Origin: Sphingopyxis sp. UBA6723 | Lineage (GTDB): Bacteria > Pseudomonadota > Alphaproteobacteria > Sphingomonadales > Sphingomonadaceae | Length of the DNA: 64,000 bases | NCBI RefSeq assembly: GCF_002454115.1 | Contig: NZ_DKIH01000009.1 | Coordinates: 437,250-501,249, forward strand | Reading direction: 5' to 3' | In this document: one piece after another, positions 17,287-27,944 of the stretch | How positions within the stretch are numbered: position 1 is the first letter of the stretch | Layout: each line of letters starts with the position of its first letter | The notes under the pieces: generated by a model | The model's database searches: none | The model's input: the letters and a program-made list of their open reading frames with translations, nothing else | What the model was told of the DNA's origin: nothing | Made by a program: the position numbers and the translations under genes

Positions 17287-17937
17287 ATGAAATTCTTCGC
17301 CGACACCGCCGAAATCGCCGACATTCAGGAACTCGCCGCAACCGGCCTCCTCGACGGGGTCACGACCAACCCGTCGCTGATCGCCAAGTCGGGCCGCGAT
17401 TTCAAGGAAGTGACCCGCGAAATCTGCGCGCTGACGACCGGCCCCGTGTCGGCCGAAGTCGTCGCACTCGACCATGACACAATGATGAAGGAGGCCGAAA
17501 TCCTCCGCCGCATCGCCGACAATGTCTGCATCAAGGTGCCGCTGACAATCGACGGACTGAAAACGTGCAAGGCGCTGACCAGCGACGGCACGATGGTCAA
17601 TGTGACGCTCTGCTTCTCTGCCGCGCAGGCACTGCTCGCGGCGAAGGCGGGCGCGACCTTCGTTTCGCCCTTCGTCGGCCGTCACGACGACAATGGTTTC
17701 GACGGGATGCAGCTCATTTCCGACATCCGGCTGATCTACGACAATTATGGCTATGCGACGCAAATCCTGGTCGCCAGCGTCCGCCATGGCATCCATGTTC
17801 TCGAAGCTGCGAAGATCGGAGCCGATGTGATGACCGCACCGCCGTCGGTCATCAAGGGGCTGTTCAAGCATATCCTGACCGAAAAGGGCATCGAAGGATT
17901 CCTCGCCGACTGGGCAAAGACTGGGCAGTCGATCTGA
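17287..17937 (+). CDS. tal: transaldolase / fructose-6-phosphate aldolase family protein
   Basis: A 216-aa short transaldolase (MipB/TalC/FSA group). The Schiff-base Lys is K83 in [21 protein letters not shown] near residue 26 and [19 protein letters not shown] are family signatures. E57 (SAEVVALD) is a Glu; as I recall, true fructose-6-phosphate aldolases have Gln there, so transaldolase activity (pentose phosphate pathway) is more likely. The gene stands alone between two palindromic repeats. Confidence 0.88.
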   Translation: MKFFADTAEIADIQELAATGLLDGVTTNPSLIAKSGRDFKEVTREICALTTGPVSAEVVALDHDTMMKEAEILRRIADNVCIKVPLTIDGLKTCKALTSDGTMVNVTLCFSAAQALLAAKAGATFVSPFVGRHDDNGFDGMQLISDIRLIYDNYGYATQILVASVRHGIHVLEAAKIGADVMTAPPSVIKGLFKHILTEKGIEGFLADWAKTGQSI

Positions 17938-17942
17938 TAAAC

Positions 17943-18032
17943 CGTCGCCCCCGCGAAGGCGGGGGCCGCTAGCGGTTTACGCAGCTATGCAGGACTAAAC
18001 CGACAGCGGCCCCCGCCTTCGCGGGGGCGACG
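17943..18032. repeat. GC-rich inverted repeat element (cgcccccgcgaaggcg family)
   Basis: Perfect 28-base arms (17943-17970 and 18005-18032) surround a 34-base centre containing cggtttacgcagc. Each arm is itself a small hairpin. A close relative lies at 24094 and the centre motif recurs at 43579. It lies downstream of the aldolase gene. Confidence 0.88.
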
Positions 18033-18053
18033 ATTGTTTCTCCGCCCTTTACA

Positions 18054-18071
18054 GTTGACGTAAACGTCAAC
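18054..18071. promoter_or_regulatory. perfect palindromic operator gttgacgt-aa-acgtcaac
   Basis: A perfect 18-bp dyad 36 bases upstream of the crotonase start codon. A near copy, ttgacgcaaacgtcaa, lies upstream of the SDR gene at 33543. The size and symmetry fit a dimeric regulator; operators of this look precede fatty-acid and branched-chain degradation genes (LiuR/TetR-type, from memory). The identity of the regulator is inference. Confidence 0.7.
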
Positions 18072-18107
18072 CAACCGCGATACTCGCCCGAAAGGGAGAG
18101 ATTCGCG

Positions 18108-18902
18108 ATGACCGACACCACGATCCTTACGACACGCCAGGGCCACATCCTGATCGTCACGATCAACCGGCCTGAAGCGCGTAACGCGGTCAACGCCGCG
18201 GTTCACATCGGCATCGGCACTGCGCTCGAAACCGCCGAAAACGACCCCGAAATCCGCGCCGTCATCATCACCGGTGCGGGCGACAAGAGCTTCTGCGCCG
18301 GCGCCGACCTCGTCGCCTTGTCGCGCGGCGAAAGCCTCTATCCCGACGATCCGGCGCAGCAAGCATGGGGTTTCGCCGGCATGGTATCCCACCCGATTTC
18401 GAAACCGATCATCGCCGCAGTCAACGGGTTTGCCTTTGGTGGCGGTTGCGAGATCGCGCTGATGAGTGACATCATCATCGCTGCCGACCATGCGCAATTC
18501 GGGCTGCCCGAGGTCAAGGTCGGGCTGTTCGCCGCGGCAGGCGGCGCTTTCCGATTGGCGCAGCAGCTGCCGCGCAAACTGGCGATGGAATATATGCTGA
18601 CCGGCGATCCGATCCCCGCCGCGCGCGCCGCCGAGTTCGGGCTGGTCAACCATGTCGTGCCGCTCCCCGAGCTGATGCCCACCGCGATCGCGCTCGCTGA
18701 GAAGATCGCCGCCAACGCGCCCCTGTCGGTGCAGGCGTCGAAACGCGTCGCACTTGGCATCCAGGATGGGCGGATTGCTGCGGACGCCCCTTATTGGGAG
18801 CACAACACGATCGAACGCAGCGCGTTGATGCGCAGCGAGGATGCGCGCGAGGGCCCGCGCGCCTTTGCCGAGAAGCGCAAGCCCGAATGGAAAGCGCGCT
18901 AG
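18108..18902 (+). CDS. crotonase/enoyl-CoA hydratase family protein
   Basis: A 264-aa crotonase-fold enzyme, probably an enoyl-CoA hydratase of fatty-acid or branched-chain acyl-CoA breakdown. The CoA/oxyanion segment CAGADLVALSRGE lies near residue 65. Both catalytic glutamates of the hydratases are present, E115 in GGGCE and E135 in GLPE. The ribosome site is GGGAGAG 7 bases before ATG 18108. The stop is 2 bases before the next start, so it forms an operon with the thiolase-like gene, controlled from the palindrome at 18054. Confidence 0.88.
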   Translation: MTDTTILTTRQGHILIVTINRPEARNAVNAAVHIGIGTALETAENDPEIRAVIITGAGDKSFCAGADLVALSRGESLYPDDPAQQAWGFAGMVSHPISKPIIAAVNGFAFGGGCEIALMSDIIIAADHAQFGLPEVKVGLFAAAGGAFRLAQQLPRKLAMEYMLTGDPIPAARAAEFGLVNHVVPLPELMPTAIALAEKIAANAPLSVQASKRVALGIQDGRIAADAPYWEHNTIERSALMRSEDAREGPRAFAEKRKPEWKAR

Positions 18903-18904
18903 TG

Positions 18905-20407
18905 ATGGCGATGATTGATCCCGAACGCATCCCCGTCATCATCGGGGTCGGACAGGTGAATGATCGACCCACCGATCCCGACGACGGGCTGGATTCGCTC
19001 GGGCTGATGGTTGCGGCGCTGAAGCTCGCAGCGGACGATGCAGGCGTCTCGCTGGCCGACCTCGACAGCCTCGCGATCGTCGATCAGATCAGCTTTCACC
19101 ACCTCGGCAAGCTGTGCGAACCCCTTGCCGCCGCGATCGGGGCGATGCCCGCGATCAATTATCAGTCCGCCGCGCCGCACGGCGACACCCCGGTGCGCCT
19201 GCTCAACGAGGCTGCGAACCGCATCGGCGCGGGCGAGGTCAAGCTCGCCACGATCGTCGGCGCCGAGGCATTGCGGACTGCCGCCGGGCGCGCCGCCAAG
19301 GCCGCGAGCGGCGAGGACAAAAGCTATAACGCGATCCGCAAGGTCGCGACCCGGCGCGAGCCCAATTACGCACAGCTGCACGGCCTCGCCGCCCCTGTCG
19401 ATGTCTATCCGCTCTATGAAAATGCCACCCGCGCCGCATGGGGCCAGAGCCTGTCCGACGCGCAGGCCGAAAGCGCCGAAATCTGGTCGCGTTTTTCCGA
19501 AGTTGCCGCCGCGAACGACGGGGCATGGATCCGCAAGCCCGCCTCACCCGCCGACATCCTCCGCGTCGATGAGCGCAACCGCCCGATCGCCTTTCCCTAT
19601 TCCAAGCTCATGGTCGCCAACTCGTCGGTCAATCAGGGCGCGGGCTTCATCGTCGCCAGCCTTGCCGAAGCGCGGCGGCGCGGTATCCCCGAAGACCGCC
19701 TGATCTACGTCGGCATGGGCGCCGCGGCCAAGGAACCCGCCAGCATCCTCCAACGCGACCGCTACGACGGCAGTGTCAGCATGGAAACGTCGATCACCCG
19801 CACCCTCGCGCTCAACGGCATGACGGCGCAGGATTTCGATCATGTCGAACTCTACAGCTGCTTTCCGTGCGTGCCGAAGATGGCGCGGCGCATCCTCGGC
19901 TGGCCGCTCGATCGCCCCGCAACGGTGTTCGGCGGGCTGACCTTCGGCGGCGGCCCGATCGCGAATTACATGAGCCATGCGATTGTCTCGATCGTGGAGC
20001 GGTTGCGCGCCGAGGGTCGCTATGGCTTCCTGTTCGCCAACGGCGGGTTCGCGACCGACAATCATTGCATCGTGCTGGGCAGCGAGCCGATCGCTGCGGC
20101 GAGCTTCCCACAAGATTTCGACTATCAGGCTGAGGCCGAAGCGAAGCGCGGACCTGTTCCTGAACTGGTCGAAGGTTATGCCGGATCGGCGACGATCGAG
20201 AGCTACACGGTCTTTTATGGCCGCGACGGGGCGCCAAAAGCGGGCGTGGTTGTCGCGCGGACACCAGAGGACAAGCGCACGCTGGCGCATGTCGATGTGA
20301 GCGATGCGGCGATGTTGGGGTTTCTGACGGACGGGGCGCAGGAGCCGGTTGGTACAGCGGGCCAAGTGGTTGCGCTCGAAGAAGGCTTCGGCTGGCGGGC
20401 GGATTGA
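18905..20407 (+). CDS. acetyl-CoA acetyltransferase-like (thiolase-fold) protein
   Basis: A 500-aa protein of the SCP-x/thiolase-like group, longer than ordinary thiolases (about 390) because of an extra C-terminal segment, perhaps an OB-like domain (about residues 410-500). The thiolase fold is seen in AANRIGAGEVKLATIVGAEAL and FGGGPIANYMSHAIVSIVE. The usual nucleophilic Cys is not seen at its position (YQSAAPHGDTP), and the C-terminal Cys-Gly-Gly is replaced (FANGGFATDNH), so classical thiolase chemistry is doubtful. ATG 18905 follows the hydratase stop by 2 bases. Confidence 0.82.
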   Translation: MAMIDPERIPVIIGVGQVNDRPTDPDDGLDSLGLMVAALKLAADDAGVSLADLDSLAIVDQISFHHLGKLCEPLAAAIGAMPAINYQSAAPHGDTPVRLLNEAANRIGAGEVKLATIVGAEALRTAAGRAAKAASGEDKSYNAIRKVATRREPNYAQLHGLAAPVDVYPLYENATRAAWGQSLSDAQAESAEIWSRFSEVAAANDGAWIRKPASPADILRVDERNRPIAFPYSKLMVANSSVNQGAGFIVASLAEARRRGIPEDRLIYVGMGAAAKEPASILQRDRYDGSVSMETSITRTLALNGMTAQDFDHVELYSCFPCVPKMARRILGWPLDRPATVFGGLTFGGGPIANYMSHAIVSIVERLRAEGRYGFLFANGGFATDNHCIVLGSEPIAAASFPQDFDYQAEAEAKRGPVPELVEGYAGSATIESYTVFYGRDGAPKAGVVVARTPEDKRTLAHVDVSDAAMLGFLTDGAQEPVGTAGQVVALEEGFGWRAD

Positions 20408-20423
20408 CGCCACCCTCCCTGTT

Positions 20424-20503
20424 CCGTTCGCATCGAGCGAAGTCGAGATGCCCATCGGTCGTGTACGGCTTCACGGTGTCTCGACTTCGCTCGACACGAA
20501 CGG
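20424..20503. repeat. inverted repeat (ccgttcg..tcgagcgaagtcgag family)
   Basis: The left arm ccgttcgcatcgagcgaag and the right arm cttcgctcgacacgaacgg are about 40 bases apart. It lies between the convergent thiolase-like and ALDH genes. Related copies are at 34436, 44738 and 63945. Confidence 0.85.
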
Positions 20504-20525
20504 GGTTTTGAGTGGCCGCTCGCCA

Positions 20526-22025
20526 TCAAAGTTCGAAACTCACCCCCTGCGCCAGCGGCAGCGCATCCGAATAGTTGATCGTGTTGGTCGCACGCCGCAT
20601 ATATTGGCGCCAGCTGTCCGACCCGCTTTCGCGCCCGCCACCGGTCTCCTTTTCGCCGCCAAACGCCCCACCAATCTCGGCGCCGCTCGTCCCCAGATTG
20701 ACGTTCGCGATGCCGCAGTCGCTTGCCGCCAAAAACCGCTCGGCCTCGCGCACATCGGTGGTGAAAATCGCCGACGAGAGCCCTGCGGCGACGTCGTTGT
20801 GAAGCTCGATCACCGCGTCCAGATCATAATAGCGCATGACATAGAGGATCGGCGCAAAGGTCTCTTCGAGCACCGGCCCGACCTGCCCCGGCATTTCGAC
20901 CAGCGCGGGACGCACATAGAAGCTCGCGCCGTCACCGACGCGTTCGCCGCCCTGTACGACGCCGCCGACCGCCTTTGCCGCAACCAGAGCCTCCTGCATC
21001 GTCTCATAGGCCGCGCGATCGATCAGCGGCCCGACCAACACCGCGCCCTCCAGCGGATTGCCGACGCGGACGCTGGCATAGGCGGCCTTCAACCGGGCCA
21101 CGAAGCCGTCGTAGATACTGTCGTGCAGGAACAACCGCCGCGTGGTCGTGCAGCGCTGCCCCGCGGTCCCCATCGCCCCGAAAGCCACGCCGCGCAGCGC
21201 AAGGTCGAGGTCAGCCGAAGGCGCAACGATCACACCATTGTTCCCGCCGAGCTCCAGGATCGCGCGCGCGAAACGCTCGGCTAGCCGCGGCGCCACCGCG
21301 CGCCCCATGCGCGTCGATCCCGTCGCCGACACCAGCACGACGCGCTTGTCGTCGATCAGCGCCTGGCCCGCTTCGCGCCCGCCAATCATCAGTTGCGATA
21401 GCCCTTCGGGCGCATCGCCGAAGCGTGCGACCGCGCGCTCGAAAATCGCCTGTGTTGCGAGGGCGGTAAGCGGCGTTTTTTCCGATGGCTTCCAAACCAC
21501 GCTGTTGCCGCACACCAGCGCCAGCGACGCGTTCCATGCCCACACCGCGACCGGGAAGTTGAACGCCGAAATGACGCCGACAACGCCCAGCGGGTGCCAG
21601 ACCTCCATCATCCGATGCCCCGGCCGTTCGGTTGCGATCGTCAGCCCGTACAGCTGGCGCGACAGCCCGACCGCGAAGTCGCAGATGTCGATCATCTCCT
21701 GCACCTCGCCCGCGCTCTCGGCCGGGATCTTGCCCGCCTCGATCGTCACCAGCCGGGCCAGATCGTCCTTCGCCGCACGCAATTCTTCGCCCCACAGCCG
21801 TACCAGTTCGCCGCGGCGCGGGGCGGGAACATGACGCCAGCTGCGGAACGCGGCGCTCGCCCGATCGAGCCGCTCGTCGATTGCCGCGGCATCGACGATC
21901 TGGACCATGCCAAGCTGTTCGCCGGTAAGCGGCGTCACCGCTGGCATCGACCCGTCGGTCCACAACGCGCGGGAAACCCCCAGCCGGTCCAGCAGATCAC
22001 CCGTCGATTGGCCCAGTTGAACCAT
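20526..22025 (-). CDS. aldehyde dehydrogenase, ALDH7/aminoadipate-semialdehyde type
   Basis: A 499-aa NAD(P)-dependent aldehyde dehydrogenase. The catalytic Cys is in GTAGQRCTTTRR (near residue 300) and the general-base Glu in LELGGNNG (near 265). The C-terminus (GGAFGGEKETGGGRESGSDSW) is typical of ALDH7, the group that oxidises alpha-aminoadipate semialdehyde in lysine breakdown. ATG 22025 opens the conserved N-terminus. It is divergent from the acetyl-CoA synthetase gene. Confidence 0.9.
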   Translation of the reverse strand: MVQLGQSTGDLLDRLGVSRALWTDGSMPAVTPLTGEQLGMVQIVDAAAIDERLDRASAAFRSWRHVPAPRRGELVRLWGEELRAAKDDLARLVTIEAGKIPAESAGEVQEMIDICDFAVGLSRQLYGLTIATERPGHRMMEVWHPLGVVGVISAFNFPVAVWAWNASLALVCGNSVVWKPSEKTPLTALATQAIFERAVARFGDAPEGLSQLMIGGREAGQALIDDKRVVLVSATGSTRMGRAVAPRLAERFARAILELGGNNGVIVAPSADLDLALRGVAFGAMGTAGQRCTTTRRLFLHDSIYDGFVARLKAAYASVRVGNPLEGAVLVGPLIDRAAYETMQEALVAAKAVGGVVQGGERVGDGASFYVRPALVEMPGQVGPVLEETFAPILYVMRYYDLDAVIELHNDVAAGLSSAIFTTDVREAERFLAASDCGIANVNLGTSGAEIGGAFGGEKETGGGRESGSDSWRQYMRRATNTINYSDALPLAQGVSFEL

Positions 22026-22123
22026 AGTCCGCCCCTTTGTCGGCGCCATCACGCCTTGCAACTTGTAACGTGCGGGTTATCGCAGCCAGCAAGCGAGTCA
22101 AATCGAAAGCGGGAGAAGCAGCC

Positions 22124-24088
<1,965 letters not shown>

Positions 24089-24093
24089 GAATT

Positions 24094-24182
24094 GTCGCCC
24101 CCGCGAAGGCGGGGGCCGCTGTCGGTTTACGCAGCGAGGCAGGGTAAGGCCGATTGCGGCGCCCGCCTTCGCGGGGCGACGA
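24094..24182. repeat. GC-rich inverted repeat element (cgcccccgcgaaggcg family)
   Basis: A second copy of the element at 17943, with a conserved centre (cggtttacgcagc...gcagg) and a slightly degraded right arm. It lies between the convergent acsA and serine hydrolase genes. Confidence 0.88.
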
Positions 24183-24189
24183 TTAACGG

Positions 24190-25377
24190 CTATTCCGCCA
24201 GCGCCTCGCACAAGCGATCAGTCGCGAGCGCAATCCGCGATTCCGCCGTATCGCGATTGGCCGCGCTGTTCTGCACGCTACGGGTTTCGGTATTGAACGC
24301 CAGCAGGCTCCCGACCCTCTGATCGGGACAAAAGCTCAGATAGGCGCGAAAGCCGTTCTGGTCGCCATTGTGCCCGACGAACCGCACCGCGGCGCTGCGA
24401 TCGATGAAGAAGGACAGCCCGCTCTGCGTCGTCGTCGCCATGCGGCCCTGCGTGAAGTCCTCGCCCGTCGCGATTTGCGGTGCCCACATTTCCTCGAGCG
24501 ACGAGCGCTTCAACACCCGATCATAGTCGGCCGCACGCGCCGAATCGCCGAGCAGGAACGCGAGATATTTTGCCATGTCGGGCATCGGCGCGTTGAGCCC
24601 GCCGTTCGACACCGTCACCCCGGTATCGACATCGAAGGGCGCCGCGACCCGCTTTCCCTCGCGGACAAAATAGCTGTGCGAGCGATGCGGCAGCAGGTGC
24701 GGCGGCGTGCGGTCGAAATAGCTGTAGTGCATGGCCAGCGGCTTCAGGATATTTTTGTCGATATAGACTTCATAATCCTCGCCCGACAGCCGCTCGATCA
24801 CCTGTCCCAGATAGACGATGCCGGGGTTGGAATAGCCGAACCGGCTGCCCGACTTAAACTCGACCGCGGTGTAGGGCAGCATCGCCGCCAGCTGCGACCA
24901 GTCGGCGGGCTCGAACGGCTGCCAGTCATGATCGCGCCACGGCCATGTTCCGCTCCGAAAGCCCGCGCTGTGGCTCATCAACTGGCGCAGCGTGATCGCG
25001 CCGGTGTCGCTATAGGGATTATGCACCGCCGCGAGCTCGGGGACATATTTGACGATCGGGTCGTCGAGCGACAGCAGCCCGCGGTCGCGCAACTGCATGA
25101 TCGCGATGCCGGTCATCGTCTTGGTCACCGATGCCCAATGATAGATCGTCCGGGCATCCACCGGGACGTTCGCCTCGACATCCTGCTCGCCCAGATGATT
25201 GGCAGCGACGGTCTGCCCGTCGCGGACAACGTAGAAGCTGCTGCCCGCGATATTCGCCTTGCGCATTTCGGCGCGATGCACCGCACGAAAATCGTCCAGC
25301 GCCTTGTCGAAGCGCGCCTCGTCCGCGGCCGCTGGCGTGGCCGTCAAAACAAGCGCGGCGTCAATCCAGCGCATCAT
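24190..25377 (-). CDS. secreted serine hydrolase, beta-lactamase class C fold
   Basis: A 395-aa protein of the beta-lactamase/EstB/PBP4* group. The catalytic SxxK is SVTKTMTG (near residue 87), the second motif is YSN in FGYSNPGIVYLG (near 185), and HNG (FVGHNGDQNG, near 335) stands for the third KTG-type box. A short signal peptide (WIDAALVLTATPAAADE) suggests periplasmic export. ATG 25377 has a GGAGGGA ribosome site. The substrate (peptide, ester or D-amino acid) cannot be inferred. It is upstream of, but not clearly joined to, the Anbu operon. Confidence 0.85.
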   Translation of the reverse strand: MMRWIDAALVLTATPAAADEARFDKALDDFRAVHRAEMRKANIAGSSFYVVRDGQTVAANHLGEQDVEANVPVDARTIYHWASVTKTMTGIAIMQLRDRGLLSLDDPIVKYVPELAAVHNPYSDTGAITLRQLMSHSAGFRSGTWPWRDHDWQPFEPADWSQLAAMLPYTAVEFKSGSRFGYSNPGIVYLGQVIERLSGEDYEVYIDKNILKPLAMHYSYFDRTPPHLLPHRSHSYFVREGKRVAAPFDVDTGVTVSNGGLNAPMPDMAKYLAFLLGDSARAADYDRVLKRSSLEEMWAPQIATGEDFTQGRMATTTQSGLSFFIDRSAAVRFVGHNGDQNGFRAYLSFCPDQRVGSLLAFNTETRSVQNSAANRDTAESRIALATDRLCEALAE

Positions 25378-25423
25378 GGCAATCCCTCCCGGTATGGCAT
25401 CGGGCGACGGTGGCCGAAGGCGA

Positions 25424-26155
25424 TCAGAAATGAAAGTCGGGAAGCTCGGCCAGCGCGATCCCCAGCGCTTCGGCCCAGCCGTTGGCAACGCTGTCGAAAT
25501 AGGGATCGCCGCGCTCGAAGCGCCGCTCGCGCACCGTCGTATAATCGTCGCGCTCGTGAATCTTGAGGTCGATCGGCAAATCGACCCCGGCGTTGGCGCG
25601 GATCGTCGAGTCGAATGACACGCAGAGCAGTTTTACCGCATCCTCGAACGACATCGCTGGATCATAGGACCGCACGATGATCGGGCGGCCATATTTGGTT
25701 TCACCGATCTGAAAGAACGGATTGTCCTCACCCGCTTCGATAAAATTGCCCTCGGGATAGATCAGGAACAACCGCGGTTCGGCACCCTTGATCTGCCCGC
25801 CAATGATTAGCGAGGCGCGAAAGGGAGATGCCGCCGCCGGTCCCTCGGCGTTATGGCGCATCACGATCTGACGCAGCGTTTCCCCGACGATCGTCGCGAT
25901 CTGGAACATTGACGGCGCTTCGAGGATCGACGGGTGACGGTCTTCCGGCGCTTTCGTCCGTTCGTCGAGCAGGCTGACCACCGCCTGCGTCGTCGCCAGA
26001 TTGCCCGCCGACATCAACGTGATCACGCGCTCGCCCGGGACATGCCAGCTGCGCATCTTGCGCACCTGCGCAATGTCGTCGACGCCCGCATTGGTGCGGG
26101 TGTCCGACATGAACACCAGCCCCTTGTTGAGCCGCATTCCCACGCAATAAGTCAT
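25424..26155 (-). CDS. Anbu / BPH proteasome-type peptidase
   Basis: A 243-aa protein of the ancestral beta-subunit (Anbu) family, related to HslV and the proteasome. After Met removal it would begin with Thr (MTYCVGMRLNKGLVFMSDTRTNAGVDD), the expected N-terminal nucleophile, and KMRSWHVPGERVITLMSAGNLATTQAVV is the conserved core. It is last in a run with transglutaminase, alpha-E and ATP-grasp genes, the classical Anbu operon. The start at ATG 26155 is set by the required N-terminal Thr; the frame upstream is not conserved. The physiological substrate is unknown. Confidence 0.9.
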   Translation of the reverse strand: MTYCVGMRLNKGLVFMSDTRTNAGVDDIAQVRKMRSWHVPGERVITLMSAGNLATTQAVVSLLDERTKAPEDRHPSILEAPSMFQIATIVGETLRQIVMRHNAEGPAAASPFRASLIIGGQIKGAEPRLFLIYPEGNFIEAGEDNPFFQIGETKYGRPIIVRSYDPAMSFEDAVKLLCVSFDSTIRANAGVDLPIDLKIHERDDYTTVRERRFERGDPYFDSVANGWAEALGIALAELPDFHF

Positions 26156-26202
26156 CGAATCCCGTACCCCGCCCCGGATCGTTCCCTGTCCCCGCAGTCC
26201 GC

Positions 26203-27006
26203 TTATTGCTGGACCTGCAATTGAACAACCAGATTTTCTTGCGCCGCACCATAGCGCATGCCGCGAACGGGCGCGGCATCGCGGTAATCGAGCCCTGTCG
26301 CGACGCGGATGTAGCGCTGGTCGGGCGAATGGCCGTTGCTGACGTCGAACCCAATCCAGCCGATATGATCGAAATGCGCCTCCGCCCACGCGTGCGTTGC
26401 ATCCTGCTGCGTCCGGTCGTTCATCATCAGATAGCCCGACACATAGCGCGCGGGGTGCCCCAGATGGCGCATCGCGGCGATGAAGATATGGGCGTGATCC
26501 TGGCACACTCCGCCCTCGCTGCCGAGCGCCTGTTCGGCGGTGGTCTCCGCATCGGTAAAGCCGATCCGGTACGCCAGCCGGTCGATGATCAATGCCGACA
26601 GCGCATGGGCGCGCTCGATGTCATTGGCGTGATCGCGGCCCAGCTGCGCGGTCAGCGCGCGCACTTGCCGCCCCGCGCGCGTCAGCGGGGTCGGCCGCAG
26701 AAAGGTCCACAGCGGCATGGCGCCGCGGTGCGCCCCGATCACCCCATCCCATGTCTCCAGTTCCACCGTGCCATGGCAACGGATCGTCAGCTCGGTCACT
26801 CCGCCATCGATCGCAATCAGATCGACGCCGTTGCCGTGATGATCGGTATAATGCAGCTGTTGCGCGCCGCCGTCGATGTCGATTGCCCAGTCGACGATAT
26901 GCTGCTGCCCCGGCCGGTCCTTGGGCGTCAGCTTGAGCTGCTGCAGCGCATATTTGACCGGCGCATCATATTGATAGCGGGTGATATGTTCGACACGAAG
27001 TTTCAT
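26203..27006 (-). CDS. transglutaminase-like cysteine protease family protein
   Basis: A 267-aa bacterial transglutaminase-like protein. The N-terminal domain (LRVEHITRYQYDAPVKYALQQLKLTP) and the catalytic Cys in GSEGGVCQDHAHIFIAAMRHLG (near residue 160), His in DATHAWAEAHF (near 200) and Asp in GFDVSNGH form the triad. It overlaps the alpha-E gene by 4 bases and precedes Anbu by 47 bases. In Anbu operons it is thought to modify or cleave peptides made by the ATP-grasp partner; this is inference. Confidence 0.9.
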   Translation of the reverse strand: MKLRVEHITRYQYDAPVKYALQQLKLTPKDRPGQQHIVDWAIDIDGGAQQLHYTDHHGNGVDLIAIDGGVTELTIRCHGTVELETWDGVIGAHRGAMPLWTFLRPTPLTRAGRQVRALTAQLGRDHANDIERAHALSALIIDRLAYRIGFTDAETTAEQALGSEGGVCQDHAHIFIAAMRHLGHPARYVSGYLMMNDRTQQDATHAWAEAHFDHIGWIGFDVSNGHSPDQRYIRVATGLDYRDAAPVRGMRYGAAQENLVVQLQVQQ

Positions 27007-27944
27007 TCGACAAACCGATAATCGCGCTCGACCTGCCGCGCGAGGTTGGCAGTATCGCGCAGGAAGCCGGTCACATATTGGTGGAGCCCGCCGTCGAAGA
27101 TCGACTGGATCGGGGCGTTGAGTTTGTCATAGTTCAGCGCATGGGCCAGCCGACGCGCTTCGGTTTCTTCACCATAATGGCGTTGCAGCTGGGTGAGATG
27201 GTTTTCCATCCGCTCGCTGCAAAAAGCCAGGCTGCGCGGCATCTGGCGATAGAGGATCAGAAACTCGGCGATCTTCAGCGCACTGATTTCTGCCCCGTAA
27301 AGCCAGCGATAGGCGCGGTGCGCCGACACCGATCGCAGGATCGTTTCCCACTGCACATTGTCGATCGAGGTGCCGATGTGCGCGACCGAAGGCAGCAACA
27401 AATAGTATTTGACGTCGAGAATACGCGCCGTGTTGTCGGCACGCTCCAGATAGGTGCCGAGCAGCGCAAAATGATAGCCGTCATTGCGCAGCATCGTGCC
27501 GTTCAGCGCGCCGCGGACCTGCGCGCTCTGCTGGCGGATCGTCGTCAACACGTCTGGCAGATCGTCCTCGCGGACCTGCCGCTTGAGCAGTGCGACCAGC
27601 GTCATCCAGCTGGTGTTGACCGCTTCCCATGTCTCGCGCGTCAACGCGGTGCGCGCGGTGCGCGCATTGTCGCGCGCCTGCCGGATCACCGACAGGATGC
27701 TCGACGGATTGGCGGGGTCGCGGAGCAGGAAATCGATCACCCGCGCCGAGCTATAGTCGCCATGCGCCGCCTGAAACGCCTGATTGACCCCTGCAGTCAC
27801 CAGAACCGATTTCCATTCGGCAGCCGCGGTCTGCGAACGGGTGAGCGCGATGCGAAACCCCGCGTCGATAAGGCGGGCGTTGTTTTCGCTACGCTCAAGA
27901 TAGCGCGCCATCCAGAAGAGGCTGCCTGCGGTCTTGCCCAGCAT
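27003..27944 (-). CDS. alpha-E domain-containing protein
   Basis: A 313-aa all-alpha protein of the alpha-E family (MLGKTAGSLFWMARYLERSENNARLIDAGFRIALT). The family always sits beside circularly permuted ATP-grasp enzymes and transglutaminases. ATG 27944 shares one base with the preceding stop, and the gene overlaps the transglutaminase by 4 bases, so all are translated from one mRNA. The biochemical role is unknown. Confidence 0.9.
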   Translation of the reverse strand: MLGKTAGSLFWMARYLERSENNARLIDAGFRIALTRSQTAAAEWKSVLVTAGVNQAFQAAHGDYSSARVIDFLLRDPANPSSILSVIRQARDNARTARTALTRETWEAVNTSWMTLVALLKRQVREDDLPDVLTTIRQQSAQVRGALNGTMLRNDGYHFALLGTYLERADNTARILDVKYYLLLPSVAHIGTSIDNVQWETILRSVSAHRAYRWLYGAEISALKIAEFLILYRQMPRSLAFCSERMENHLTQLQRHYGEETEARRLAHALNYDKLNAPIQSIFDGGLHQYVTGFLRDTANLARQVERDYRFVE

